Positions 39,932 to 48,892 of a stretch of DNA of 64,000 nt are shown piece after piece. The notes under the pieces are model-generated. The model searched no databases. It was not told the DNA's origin and saw only the letters and a program-made list of their open reading frames with translations. Both the position numbers and the translations under genes were made by a program. The DNA lies in contig MAAR01000004.1 in assembly GCA_002162765.1 (NCBI GenBank), forward strand, positions 434,001-498,000. The letters are read 5' to 3'. This DNA comes from Flavobacteriales bacterium 34_180_T64 (GTDB lineage Bacteria; Bacteroidota; Bacteroidia; Flavobacteriales; Flavobacteriaceae). Position 1 is the first letter of the stretch. Each line of letters opens with the position of its first letter.

Positions 39932-40861
39932 CTAAGCAAATTTATGACGCTCTACCATGTAGGTAGTCAGTATTTTATCAAATGACTTTCCAATATCAGC
40001 TTCTACATATTTAATACCATATTGACCACATTTTATGCGAAGCTCATTAAAGTAGTTTAAAATTGATGCCTCATAATTCGCCTTTACAGTATCGGGATAT
40101 AAATTGATGTGTTCACCGGTTTCAACATCTATAAAACGCTTAGGTGTATTATCAAAATCAAATTTCATTTCTTTCTCCTTATCGAACACATGAAACAATA
40201 CCACTTCATGCTTGTTATGCTTTAAATGCCGTAACGCTTCAAATAATTTCACTTCATCCGTAGACGTTTGAAACATATCTGTAAAAAAGAAAATTAAGGA
40301 CCGTCTATGAATGTTCTCAGCAATCTGATGTAAATAGGTGTACGTTTCTGTTTGTTTGTTTACAGGTCTAGAAACGACCGTTTGGCTCAATTGACTTAAC
40401 AACATTTGGTGATGACGCTCACTCCCTTTTTCAGGAGCGTAATAATCATAGGCATCACTATAAATACTCAATCCAATAGCATCACGTTGCTTTTTAAGAA
40501 TATGCATTAATGAAGCCGATGCCAGAGCCGAAAACGCAATCTTATTTAAGCTATTCAGATTAAATTCTTTAAGCTGTGGATAGTGCATCGAGCTACTATT
40601 GTCAATAATTAAATGACACCTCAAATTGGTTTCTTCGTCGTAGCGCTTCGTATATAATTTATCTGTTTTCGCATACAACTTCCAATCAATATGACGTGTA
40701 CTTTCGCCCTGATTGTAAATTTTATGCTCGGCAAACTCAGCAGAAAACCCATGAAACGGACTCTTGTGCATCCCTGCTATAAACCCTTCTACCACCTGCT
40801 TTGCAAGTAGTTCTAAATTCTTAAATCCGCCTGTTTTATTGAGTTCCTGTTGTAAATCCAT
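39932..40861 (-). CDS. DUF58 domain protein
   Basis: 309 residues of the DUF58 family (von Willebrand-like fold, MoxR-associated). Motifs: GMHKSPFHGFSAEFAEHKIY, RHIDWKLYAKTDKLYTKRY and the metal-ion-site-like LIIDNSSSM, then LIFFFTDMFQ. Usually encoded near MoxR ATPase and BatA/BatB genes, but here it stands next to thioredoxin with no MoxR visible. Probably cytoplasmic; works with a MoxR chaperone in complex assembly (known of relatives). It follows the thioredoxin terminator and is on the same strand. Confidence 0.88.
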   Translation of the reverse strand: MDLQQELNKTGGFKNLELLAKQVVEGFIAGMHKSPFHGFSAEFAEHKIYNQGESTRHIDWKLYAKTDKLYTKRYDEETNLRCHLIIDNSSSMHYPQLKEFNLNSLNKIAFSALASASLMHILKKQRDAIGLSIYSDAYDYYAPEKGSERHHQMLLSQLSQTVVSRPVNKQTETYTYLHQIAENIHRRSLIFFFTDMFQTSTDEVKLFEALRHLKHNKHEVVLFHVFDKEKEMKFDFDNTPKRFIDVETGEHINLYPDTVKANYEASILNYFNELRIKCGQYGIKYVEADIGKSFDKILTTYMVERHKFA

Positions 40862-40877
40862 AAGTGCTCTAAACTAA

Positions 40878-40906
40878 AAAAGGTTTACCATAATGGCAAA
40901 CCTTTT
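40878..40906 (-). terminator. terminator between thioredoxin and DUF58 genes
   Basis: AAAAGGTTT (40878-40886) and AAACCTTTT (40898-40906), with inner CCA/TGG pairs. Ends the thioredoxin transcript read on the minus strand; the right-hand A-run gives the T-run. Confidence 0.8.
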
Positions 40907-40928
40907 ATCATTTCTTTCACGTTATATC

Positions 40929-41246
40929 TTATAAAAGCGCATCGATCGCTTCAGAATACGCGTTTTTTGGTGCAACACCAACTTGACGACCCACTACTTC
41001 ACCATTTTGAAATACTAAAACTGTTGGAATATTACGCACGCCATACTTGGCAGCAAATTCCTGATTAGCATCTACATCAACTTTCCCAACAACTGCTTTA
41101 TCAGCATACTCTTCACTAATTTGTTCAATGATTGGTCCTACCATTCTACATGGTCCACACCAAGCTGCCCAAAAATCAACCAATACGGGTTTGTCACTTT
41201 TTAATACTGTCTCTTCAAACGTTGCATCTGTTATTTCTAATGCCAT
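40929..41246 (-). CDS. trxA: thioredoxin
   Basis: 105 residues with the active site WCGPCRMVGP (Cys30, Cys33), the buried Asp in VLVDFWAAW, the cis-Pro loop VRNIPTVLVF and the usual length. A cytoplasmic protein-disulfide reductase. Encoded with its own terminator. Nothing unusual. Confidence 0.97.
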   Translation of the reverse strand: MALEITDATFEETVLKSDKPVLVDFWAAWCGPCRMVGPIIEQISEEYADKAVVGKVDVDANQEFAAKYGVRNIPTVLVFQNGEVVGRQVGVAPKNAYSEAIDALL

Positions 41247-41568
41247 AATATTTAATTTAATTGTGTTTTACTTCTTATTAATATGCAATATTAGTCAAAA
41301 ATTTTACCAAAGCTTACATACACACAATTTGTTTTGCTTATAGTCTCATTATCTGACCTTATGGTAGTTATTTGGGCCCATTATTTTGATTTCAAAATAA
41401 CCAGGCTTTCCGCTAAATCTTTTTTTACAAAAAAGGATAACACTGCAATCCTTTGTGCAGACTAAAGAACAACATACAATTTATTTAAGCAACCCAAAAG
41501 TTGCGCAATAAATATAATTGTTTTAAATTAGCAATCGTAAAGTTGCATATTAATTAAAATCACACCTT
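41247..41568. other. 322-bp divergent region between trxA and the ArsR operon
   Basis: Holds two operator-like sites at 41489 and 41531. TTATTTTG/CAAAATAA forms an inverted repeat near 41382-41401. No gene is supported. Confidence 0.5.
41489..41546. promoter_or_regulatory. two ArsR-type operator candidates
   Basis: GCAACCCAAAAGTTGC (41489-41504) and GCAATCGTAAAGTTGC (41531-41546) share 13 of 16 bases and both keep GCAA/TTGC arms. They lie 23-80 bases before the first gene of the SRPBCC-ArsR operon, where an autoregulating ArsR repressor would bind. Spacing is 42 bp, four helical turns. Confidence 0.6.
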
Positions 41569-42000
41569 ATGAACGATCGTATAAAAAAAGAAAAAGTATT
41601 CAATCATTCCATAGAAAAAATCTGGAATGCCATTTCCAAAGGCGAAGAATTAACAGCTTGGTTTATTCAAGCCGATTTTAAAGCTGAAACAGGATATCAG
41701 TATACCTTTACTTCAAAGCCCAACGAAAAAGGCTGTACAACAATTCGTGGCGAAGTGAAACAATCCAACCCTTATACACTTATTTATTCATGGATTGTTG
41801 CCGACACAAATGTTGAAACTATAGTGAAATGGGAATTGGAGTCTATCGAAAATGGTACTAAATTGTACTTAGAGCATTCCGGGATTTCAAATTATAAGGG
41901 AGAAACTGCTATTGCCATGTTTGAGAGTTTCAATGGTGGCTGGGATGGCTGCATAAAACTATTAACCGATTATTTAAAACAGGAAGTTAATGCAGGATAA
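41569..42000 (+). CDS. SRPBCC/AHSA1-like protein, first of two flanking an ArsR gene
   Basis: 143 residues with the activator-of-Hsp90-like SRPBCC fold: VFNHSIEKIWNAISKGEEL, WFIQADFKAETGYQYTF, YSWIVADTNVETIVKWELE, LYLEHSGISNY and a long C-terminal helix FNGGWDGCIKLLTDYLKQ. Members bind hydrophobic ligands in a large pocket. The end overlaps the ArsR gene by 11 bases. Together with the following two genes this is a common arrangement in Bacteroidota and Firmicutes. Confidence 0.88.
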   Translation: MNDRIKKEKVFNHSIEKIWNAISKGEELTAWFIQADFKAETGYQYTFTSKPNEKGCTTIRGEVKQSNPYTLIYSWIVADTNVETIVKWELESIENGTKLYLEHSGISNYKGETAIAMFESFNGGWDGCIKLLTDYLKQEVNAG

Positions 42001-42319
42001 TATCACCAAACTTTTTAAAGCCATTGCAGATCCAACAAGGCGTGACATATTTCACGCCTTAGTAATTGCGGCTTCAGCATTATCCATTACCCAAATTTCA
42101 AATCAATTTGAAATGAGCAGACAAGGGGTCACAAAACACATCAAGACTTTAGAAGATGCTGGATTAGTACATATTAATGGGCAAGGGCGAGAACGCTTTT
42201 GCAATGCCAATGCAAAACCACTTAAAGACCTCAACAAATGGCTTAAGTTCTATTCACAATTTTGGGATGATTCTCTTAAGGATTTAGGAAACTATTTAGA
42301 TGCCTCAAAAGATGCTTGA
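41990..42319 (+). CDS. ArsR-family HTH repressor
   Basis: 109 residues of winged-helix type: ITKLFKAIADPTRRDIFHAL, ALSITQISNQFEMSRQGVTK (recognition helix), HIKTLEDAGLVHINGQGRER. No metal-binding Cys box of the ArsR/SmtB class is present, so it probably responds to something other than metal, in line with its SRPBCC partners. Overlaps both neighbours (11 and 20 bases), indicating strict co-expression. Operator-like repeats lie upstream of the operon. Confidence 0.9.
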   Translation: MQDNITKLFKAIADPTRRDIFHALVIAASALSITQISNQFEMSRQGVTKHIKTLEDAGLVHINGQGRERFCNANAKPLKDLNKWLKFYSQFWDDSLKDLGNYLDASKDA

Positions 42320-42743
42320 TACTGCTAATAATTACGCCAAGACTATTAAAGTCAATGCAAATAGCACTTTAATCTTTAAAGCATTAACTGAGAATCTTCA
42401 TTTATGGTGGGGTAAAACAACGAATCATAATTTTAAAACTGGTGGTCATTTTACCGTACATTTCGAAAATGGATATTGGTGGACTTTTAAAATTATGGAA
42501 TACACACCAAATCATGAACTGGTTTGGAAATGTATTGATGGAGAACCAGACTTTAACAAAGAATGGATTGGTCATGTCTTGCATTGGGAAATAAAAGCAT
42601 CTGAATTATCAACGTATATCCAATTAACGCATTTTGGATTAACTCCAGAAACAGATTGCTTTGATGTCTGTTCCAAAACATGGAACATGTATATAGAAAA
42701 GCATTTGAAAAAATTCCTCCACTCAAAAAACACGTCGGTTTAA
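42300..42743 (+). CDS. SRPBCC/AHSA1-like protein, second copy
   Basis: 147 residues, or 143 from an internal ATG at 42312, which would overlap the ArsR gene less. SRPBCC motifs: LIFKALTENLHLWWGKTTN, GHFTVHFENGYWWTFKIMEY, LVWKCIDGEPD, HWEIKASELSTYIQLTHFGL, and a short end helix. The paired Trp residues are typical of a subgroup. It is clearly diverged from the first SRPBCC gene of the operon, so both may bind different ligands. Its last four bases overlap the convergent dnaE gene. Confidence 0.85.
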   Translation: MPQKMLDTANNYAKTIKVNANSTLIFKALTENLHLWWGKTTNHNFKTGGHFTVHFENGYWWTFKIMEYTPNHELVWKCIDGEPDFNKEWIGHVLHWEIKASELSTYIQLTHFGLTPETDCFDVCSKTWNMYIEKHLKKFLHSKNTSV

Positions 42744-45700
42744 TTCAACTTATAAAACACATCTTCGTTTTCAAGCTCCGTGAGTAATTCTTGAGAGATT
42801 TTTACTTTTTGCTTTCGACTTGGCATTTGTAATTTGATTTCTTCTTCGTTATCATACACCACAAAATGAAGTGCATGATCACCTTGATGCATTCTAAACA
42901 AATCTTGCAACATGGTAATTTTGTCTTCATGTAAATCTGAAATATTCAATTGTATGGATATTTTTTTAGCATAGGTGTCCATGACATCATGTAACAGTTG
43001 AAAATTGTTAAACTGTAAACGTGGATCACTCTTTTTACCAGTATCCTTGTTTACCCAGCCCTCTCGAATAAATGCTTTGACATACACAAATGAATTCTGC
43101 ACTAAAAAGTGTCTAAACTTCAAATAGTCCTCACCAAAAATTCTAAACTCATGACTATCGGTATAGTCTTCAACTGTAAAAAGCGCCCAGCCTTTCCCTT
43201 GTTTACTTACACGATGCTGGATATCAGTAACCACGCCACCGAATGTTAATTCACGATTAACATACGTTTCCATATCACTAAACAACGCTAAATTCCCATT
43301 GCAAAAGGTTTTCATTTCAGTCTTGAAATCATCAAGAGGATGCCCAGAAATATAGATGCCAACCACTTCCTTCTCTCTTGCCAATTTTTCCATAGTACCC
43401 CATTCTTCACAAGGCGGCACTTCAGGCTCAGCAATTTGAACATCACTTGAGTCACCAAATAAACTCACCTGAGCCGAGTTTTCATTTTCCTGGTGTTTAT
43501 GGCCATATTTAATAGCTTTTTCTAAAAAGGTAATGCCATCCCCATCATCATGAAAGTACTGTGCACGATGGGTAACCCCAAAACCGTCAAACCCTCCAGC
43601 CAAAGCTAAATTCTCAAAGGCCTTCTTATTCGCGGCACGTAAATCAATACGTTTTGCAAAATCAAATATGGAGTTAAAATGACCATCCTTTTTTCTGTTT
43701 TCAACAATGGTTACTACTGCACCATGTCCAACACCTTTTATCGCTCCCATCCCAAAGCGAACGGCATTATCCTGATTTACGGAAAACTTATAGTACGATT
43801 CATTAATATCTGGTCCCAATACGTCCAAACGCATGCGCTTGCACTCTTCCATAAAGAAGGTTACCGATTTAATATCGTTCATATTATTAGACAGAACAGC
43901 TGCCATATATTCAGCTGGATAATGCGCTTTTAAATAGGCCGTTTGATAGGCAATCCATGCATAACATGTGGAGTGCGATTTATTAAATGCATAACTCGCA
44001 AAGGCTTCCCAATCTTTCCATATTTTTTCTAGCACAGCTCTTGGATGCCCATTGGCTTCACCTCCATCTAAAAATTTAGGTTTCAATTTTTCAAGTAAAG
44101 CAAATATCTTTTTACCCATGGCCTTTCGTAATACATCAGCTTCACCTTTGGTAAAACTTGCCAGTCGCTGAGATAATAACATCACTTGCTCTTGGTACAC
44201 CGTAATTCCATAGGTTTCCTTCAAATTATCTTCCATATCAGGAAGATCATAAACGATGTCTTCATCGCCATGCTTACGTCTAATAAAACTAGGTATATAC
44301 TCCATCGGACCTGGACGATATAATGCATTCATGGCGATTAAATCATCAAAAACTGTGGGTTTAAGATCCTTTAGATGCTTTTGCATTCCAGCAGATTCAT
44401 ACTGAAAAACCCCAACAGTTTCTCCCTTTTGAAAAAGTTCGTACGTTTTTTCATCATCCAATGGAAAACTATCTGGATCTAATAATATATCGTGTTTCGC
44501 CTTTACTATTTTAACCGTATCCTTTATTAAAGTAAGTGTTTTCAGTCCTAAAAAATCCATCTTCAATAAGCCCGCATCTTCAACAACGGAGTTATCAAAT
44601 TGAGTGACGTATAAATCGGAATCCTTTGCCGTCGCAACAGGAACAAAATTGGTGATATCATCAGGTGTAATAATCACTCCACAGGCATGAATTCCGGTGT
44701 TTCGAACAGAACCTTCTAAGGACCTAGCAAGATTTATAGTTTTGGCCTCAAGATCATCACCTTCAGAAATATTTAATAGCTGATTTACCTTTTCTAAGTC
44801 TTCAGCTCTAAATTTTTTACTTAGCTCTTTTTCGTTTAGCCCGAAAATCTTTCCGAGCTTAGACATGGTTGGAATCAATTTAGCAATTCGGTCTGCATCA
44901 AATAATGGTAAATCTAAAACACGTGCTGTATCTCTAATAGACGATTTAGCAGCCATAGTACCATAGGTTATAATTTGAGCTACTTGATTACTTCCGTATT
45001 TATTGATCACATAATCCATCACACGACCACGACCTTCATCATCAAAATCGATATCAATATCGGGCATACTTACACGATCTGGATTCAAGAAACGCTCAAA
45101 AAGCAAATCATACTTTAAAGGGTCTATATTTGTAATCCATAAGCAATACGCTACAACCGAACCCGCTGCCGATCCACGACCGGGACCAACTGATACATCC
45201 ATATTTCGAGCTTCACGAATGAAATCTTCAACAATTAAAAAATAACCTGGATATCCAGTATTCTTAATAACACCAAGCTCAAAATCAAGACGTTCTTCTA
45301 TTTCTGGCGTAATGTCTTCATATCGTTTTTTAGCACCTTCATAAGTCAAATGTCGCAAATAATCATCTTCATTATCAAAAGTTTCAGGAATATCAAATTT
45401 CGGAAGTAGCACTTCCCTTGCTAACTCGAATGCTTCAATTTTATCGACAACCTCCTGAATATTTGAAATCGCCTCGGGAATATCTTTGAATTTATTCTTC
45501 ATCGCGTCAGACGACTTAAAATAGTATTCCTCATTTGGCATTCCATAGCGGTAACCACGTCCTCTACCTATAGGAGTTGCTTGCTTTTCACCATCTTTAA
45601 CACATAATAATATATCATGGGCATTGGCATCTTCCTGTTTACAGTAATAGGTGTTATTTGTGGCAACTAATTTTATATTGTGCTTCTTAGAAAAGGCAAT

Positions 45701-47092
45701 CAATACTGGATTAACACGATCTTCATCATCTTGATTATGTCGCATCAATTCAATATATAGATCGTCTTTAAACTGGTCTTTCCACCACATCAAAGCGTCT
45801 TCGGCCTGGTTTTCACCAATATTTAGAACCTTACTTGGTACTTCGCCATATAAGTTCCCCGTTAAGACGATAAGGTCTTCTTTATAGTTTTCAATTAAAT
45901 TTCTATCAATCCTCGGCACATAATAAAAACCATCTGTATATGCATGTGAAGATAATTTTGCCAAGTTGTGATACCCATTCTTGTTTTTGGCAATCAGTAC
46001 CACCTGATAGCCATTATCTTTTCTTGATTTATCTAAGTGATTTTCACAAACAAAAAATTCACACCCTAGAATAGGCTTAATCTCTTTTAATTGAGACTCC
46101 TCTCCTTTTTCTTGAGCTTCTTTGAGTTGTGCTTTCACACTCTTATTGTGAGTGTTTACAGCTTTTACAAAATGAAACGCACCCATCATATTCGCATGAT
46201 CAGTTAACGCCACTGCTGGCATTTGATGTTCTGATGCTGAAGCAACCAGATCTGGGATACTAATCGTAGATTGTAACACAGAAAACTGCGAATGATTATG
46301 TAAATGCACAAAATCCACATCGGCTAATTCCGATATGTTTTCTTTGATTACATCATCAGAGATTTCAATGGTTTGAGATTTCTGAATGCGCTCGTTTATT
46401 TTAGCACTCTCCTTTTTTAAATTGATATGCTTTAATCCAATACATTGAATTTCTTTTGGATTAGTTTCCGAAAAATTTTGAAAATAATCAGGCTGCACAT
46501 CCAATTGTTCTTTTGTGTATTCTCCTAATCGAACAAGTTCAAAAAAGCAACGCGTAGTTGCTTCTACATCGGCTGTAGCATTATGCGCTTCCCCAAAAGG
46601 CACATTGAATAAAAACTGATGTAATTCAGTAAGTGTTGGCAATTTAAATTTACCATAACGCCCTCCAGGAATTTGACACAGACTAGCAGTCTGCTCAGTA
46701 CATGTATCCAATACTGGTAGTTCTTGCAATTTGTTGGCAACATCTTGCCGAACAAACTCTGCTCCCATTATATTAAGGTCAAACTTTAGGTTTTGACCAA
46801 CCACAAACTTTGTTTTACCTAATGCCGTGTTGAACTTATCTAAAACCTCAGCTAAAGGAATTCCTTGTTCTTGGGCTAATTCAGTAGAAATGCCATGAAT
46901 TTTTTCAGCATCATAAGGAATATTAAACCCTTCTGGTTGCACTAAATAATCTTGATGTTCAATACAGTTGCCAAGCTCATCATGTAATTGCCAAGCAATC
47001 TGGATACATCTCGGCCAATTATCAGTATTAGTGATTGGTGCATCCCAACGTTTTGGCAAACCTGTGGTTTCGGTATCAAATATTAAGTACAT
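42740..47092 (-). CDS. dnaE: DNA polymerase III alpha subunit with fused N-terminal 3'-5' exonuclease
   Basis: 1450 residues. Residues 1-190 are a DnaQ-type exonuclease (YLIFDTETTGLP with Asp6/Glu8, HNATADVEATTRCF). Then PHP domain (DFVHLHNHSQFSVLQ at about 267-281, ALTDHANMMGAF), polymerase core with GPGRGSAAGSVVAY and the catalytic PDIDIDFDDEGRGRV, the tau/beta interaction regions, a helix-hairpin-helix, and an OB-fold at the C-terminus. This exonuclease fusion is normal in Bacteroidota. It is the replicative polymerase. Nothing is broken. Confidence 0.97.
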   Translation of the reverse strand: MYLIFDTETTGLPKRWDAPITNTDNWPRCIQIAWQLHDELGNCIEHQDYLVQPEGFNIPYDAEKIHGISTELAQEQGIPLAEVLDKFNTALGKTKFVVGQNLKFDLNIMGAEFVRQDVANKLQELPVLDTCTEQTASLCQIPGGRYGKFKLPTLTELHQFLFNVPFGEAHNATADVEATTRCFFELVRLGEYTKEQLDVQPDYFQNFSETNPKEIQCIGLKHINLKKESAKINERIQKSQTIEISDDVIKENISELADVDFVHLHNHSQFSVLQSTISIPDLVASASEHQMPAVALTDHANMMGAFHFVKAVNTHNKSVKAQLKEAQEKGEESQLKEIKPILGCEFFVCENHLDKSRKDNGYQVVLIAKNKNGYHNLAKLSSHAYTDGFYYVPRIDRNLIENYKEDLIVLTGNLYGEVPSKVLNIGENQAEDALMWWKDQFKDDLYIELMRHNQDDEDRVNPVLIAFSKKHNIKLVATNNTYYCKQEDANAHDILLCVKDGEKQATPIGRGRGYRYGMPNEEYYFKSSDAMKNKFKDIPEAISNIQEVVDKIEAFELAREVLLPKFDIPETFDNEDDYLRHLTYEGAKKRYEDITPEIEERLDFELGVIKNTGYPGYFLIVEDFIREARNMDVSVGPGRGSAAGSVVAYCLWITNIDPLKYDLLFERFLNPDRVSMPDIDIDFDDEGRGRVMDYVINKYGSNQVAQIITYGTMAAKSSIRDTARVLDLPLFDADRIAKLIPTMSKLGKIFGLNEKELSKKFRAEDLEKVNQLLNISEGDDLEAKTINLARSLEGSVRNTGIHACGVIITPDDITNFVPVATAKDSDLYVTQFDNSVVEDAGLLKMDFLGLKTLTLIKDTVKIVKAKHDILLDPDSFPLDDEKTYELFQKGETVGVFQYESAGMQKHLKDLKPTVFDDLIAMNALYRPGPMEYIPSFIRRKHGDEDIVYDLPDMEDNLKETYGITVYQEQVMLLSQRLASFTKGEADVLRKAMGKKIFALLEKLKPKFLDGGEANGHPRAVLEKIWKDWEAFASYAFNKSHSTCYAWIAYQTAYLKAHYPAEYMAAVLSNNMNDIKSVTFFMEECKRMRLDVLGPDINESYYKFSVNQDNAVRFGMGAIKGVGHGAVVTIVENRKKDGHFNSIFDFAKRIDLRAANKKAFENLALAGGFDGFGVTHRAQYFHDDGDGITFLEKAIKYGHKHQENENSAQVSLFGDSSDVQIAEPEVPPCEEWGTMEKLAREKEVVGIYISGHPLDDFKTEMKTFCNGNLALFSDMETYVNRELTFGGVVTDIQHRVSKQGKGWALFTVEDYTDSHEFRIFGEDYLKFRHFLVQNSFVYVKAFIREGWVNKDTGKKSDPRLQFNNFQLLHDVMDTYAKKISIQLNISDLHEDKITMLQDLFRMHQGDHALHFVVYDNEEEIKLQMPSRKQKVKISQELLTELENEDVFYKLN

Positions 47093-47177
47093 AAAGGTGT
47101 TTTTTCTGAAAAATAGGAACTATAAAAATAGTAAATAATAAGACTTTCAACAGTCAAACTTATAAACAGTTATAAAC

Positions 47178-47207
47178 AAAAAAAGCAGCCAAATTGGCTA
47201 CTTTTTT
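47178..47207 (-). terminator. terminator after the lipoprotein gene at 47253
   Basis: AAAAAAGCAGCCA, loop AAT, TGGCTACTTTTTT. One mismatch in the stem. It stands 46 bases past the stop codon. Confidence 0.8.
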
Positions 47208-47252
47208 CAATATAGTATTTATTCTAAATAATCATTTTTAAAGTCAATTCTC

Positions 47253-47942
47253 CTAAGGAACACATGTTCCCAAAGAATCAATAATAGCTTGCAACGCACC
47301 TGTTGTGTCACCACACTCTGCTATTTGCGCTATCAATGTTTGCTTATATGCATTACAAAGATCGGTATATTCAGGCATACTAATATCCGTCGCATTATAA
47401 GCATTTAAAGCCTGTGCAGTTTGTTGCGATGCCTGTAAACAGCTACTTCCATTATCAATTGCCACTAGACCACCGACAAGAGGAACTCGATAAAAAACAC
47501 CTTCATTAAAATTAACGTAATTTAAACCGTCTGCAGAATACGCATTGAACCAAAACGAACCTGTTACTCCTTTTGGATCTGCATTAGAAATGTCATCAAC
47601 AATAATTTGTCCATCAGCAGGATATACAGAGACACTTGGATCTGGAGCATTGGCAGTAGAATATACAATGCCGTTTGCATCTCTAAATATAGCAACACTG
47701 GAGCTATTTCCTCCTAATTCAAAAGTGCCTCTAACATCATTTTGTGTAATTAGCTGAACGGTTTCAATATTATCTCCGCCTTCAATTAAAAACCCACCAA
47801 AATCAATATCAGCGGCATAGTAATTTGCTCGCCAAAGCTCATAGTTTTTATTTCCTTGTAAGGCTGGTGAATTAAACTCAATTTCATTTCCACAGCTAAC
47901 CAAAATGATAGTGGTTAAAAGTAGTATCGTAAATTTTTTCAT
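47253..47942 (-). CDS. lipoprotein of unknown function, DUF6252-like
   Basis: 229 residues. Lipobox ILVSCG (Cys17). The mature part is beta-rich: WRANYYAADIDFGGFLIEGG, LITQNDVRGTFELGGNS, AIFRDANGIVYST, VTGSFWFNAYSADG, FNEGVFYRVPL, followed by a helical C-terminal domain with paired Cys (SSCLQASQQTAQAL ... YTDLCNAYKQTLIAQIAECG ... LGTCVP) that could form two disulfides. It resembles flavobacterial DUF6252-type lipoproteins. Function unknown; single gene, between dnaE and rpsP. Confidence 0.7.
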   Translation of the reverse strand: MKKFTILLLTTIILVSCGNEIEFNSPALQGNKNYELWRANYYAADIDFGGFLIEGGDNIETVQLITQNDVRGTFELGGNSSSVAIFRDANGIVYSTANAPDPSVSVYPADGQIIVDDISNADPKGVTGSFWFNAYSADGLNYVNFNEGVFYRVPLVGGLVAIDNGSSCLQASQQTAQALNAYNATDISMPEYTDLCNAYKQTLIAQIAECGDTTGALQAIIDSLGTCVP

Positions 47943-48177
47943 TGGTTAAAATTTTGCTCCTCTAAATTTAAATTATGAGGCTAATTTAGATTTAACATAA
48001 CGTTTTAGAATTCCCAAAAGTATAATAAAAAATCAATAATACTTAATTTCAAATAAAATGTTCAAAAATCATTGATAAATAACGCGAAAAAAAAGCGCCT
48101 GTGACTCAATCCTATTCATGAAGCACCAGGATTCAATAAAAAGCTATAAAACAGGTAAGTGAATTAAAAAAATGTAT

Positions 48178-48185
48178 TATCTTTG
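48178..48185 (+). promoter_or_regulatory. Bacteroidota -7 box before rpsP
   Basis: TATCTTTG matches TAnnTTTG, 46 bases before the ATG at 48232. A hairpin GAGGT/ACCTC (48203-48217) lies in the resulting leader and could serve in ribosomal-protein feedback (inference). Confidence 0.55.
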
Positions 48186-48231
48186 CAGCCTTATTAATAA
48201 TCGAGGTCGAGAACCTCACTAATTAATTTTT

Positions 48232-48825
48232 ATGTCAGTTAAAATTAGATTACAAAGACACGGTAAAAAAGGTAAACCTTATTACTGGATTGTTGCAGCA
48301 GATGCAAGATCAAAGAGAGATGGTAAATACTTAGAGAAATTAGGTGCTTACAATCCAAACACTAATCCAGCAACTATTGAAATAAATGTTGATGGTGCCG
48401 TACAATGGTTACAGAATGGTGCACAACCAACTGATACTGCCAAAGCTATTTTATCTTATAAAGGCGTGATGCTAAAAAATCACCTAGTTGGTGGTGTAAG
48501 AAAAGGAGCTTTAACTGAAGAGCAAGCTGAAGCAAAATTCAATACTTGGTTAGAAGATAAAGCAGGAAAAGTTGATGCTAAAAAAGATGGTTTAGCAAAA
48601 GCTGAGGCTGATGTAAAAAACAAAGCTTTAGAAGCAGAAAAAGAAGTTAATGCTAAGCGTGAAGCAGATGCTGCTCAAGTTATAGCAGATGCCGAAGCTG
48701 AAAAAGCTGCCGCTGAAGCTGAAAAAGCCGCTGCTGATGCTCCTGTTGAAGAAGAAGCTGCTACCGAAGAGGTTGTTGCTGAAACTCCATCTGAAGAAAC
48801 TGAAGCTGCAAAAGACGAAGAATAA
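48232..48825 (+). CDS. rpsP: 30S ribosomal protein S16 with long acidic/basic tail
   Basis: 197 residues; the S16 core covers about 1-85 (VKIRLQRHGKKGKPYYWIVA, YLEKLGAYNPNT, PTDTAKAILSYKGVM). The remaining 110 residues are Ala/Glu/Lys-rich and repetitive (EAEKAAAEAEKAAADA), a low-complexity extension common in Bacteroidota S16 and likely disordered or helical. It is the first gene of the rpsP-rimM-trmN6 group. Confidence 0.97.
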   Translation: MSVKIRLQRHGKKGKPYYWIVAADARSKRDGKYLEKLGAYNPNTNPATIEINVDGAVQWLQNGAQPTDTAKAILSYKGVMLKNHLVGGVRKGALTEEQAEAKFNTWLEDKAGKVDAKKDGLAKAEADVKNKALEAEKEVNAKREADAAQVIADAEAEKAAAEAEKAAADAPVEEEAATEEVVAETPSEETEAAKDEE

Positions 48826-48847
48826 AAAATAATTTTTTTATACTTTT

Positions 48848-48881
48848 AAACTCCGATAGCATTTTTATCGGAGTTTTTTTA
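48848..48881 (+). terminator. terminator/attenuator between rpsP and rimM
   Basis: AAACTCCGATA (48848-48858) and TATCGGAGTTT (48866-48876) plus a T-run. Only 17 bases further on comes the rimM start, so partial read-through would set S16:RimM ratios. Confidence 0.85.
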
Positions 48882-48892
48882 TTTTTAATATT

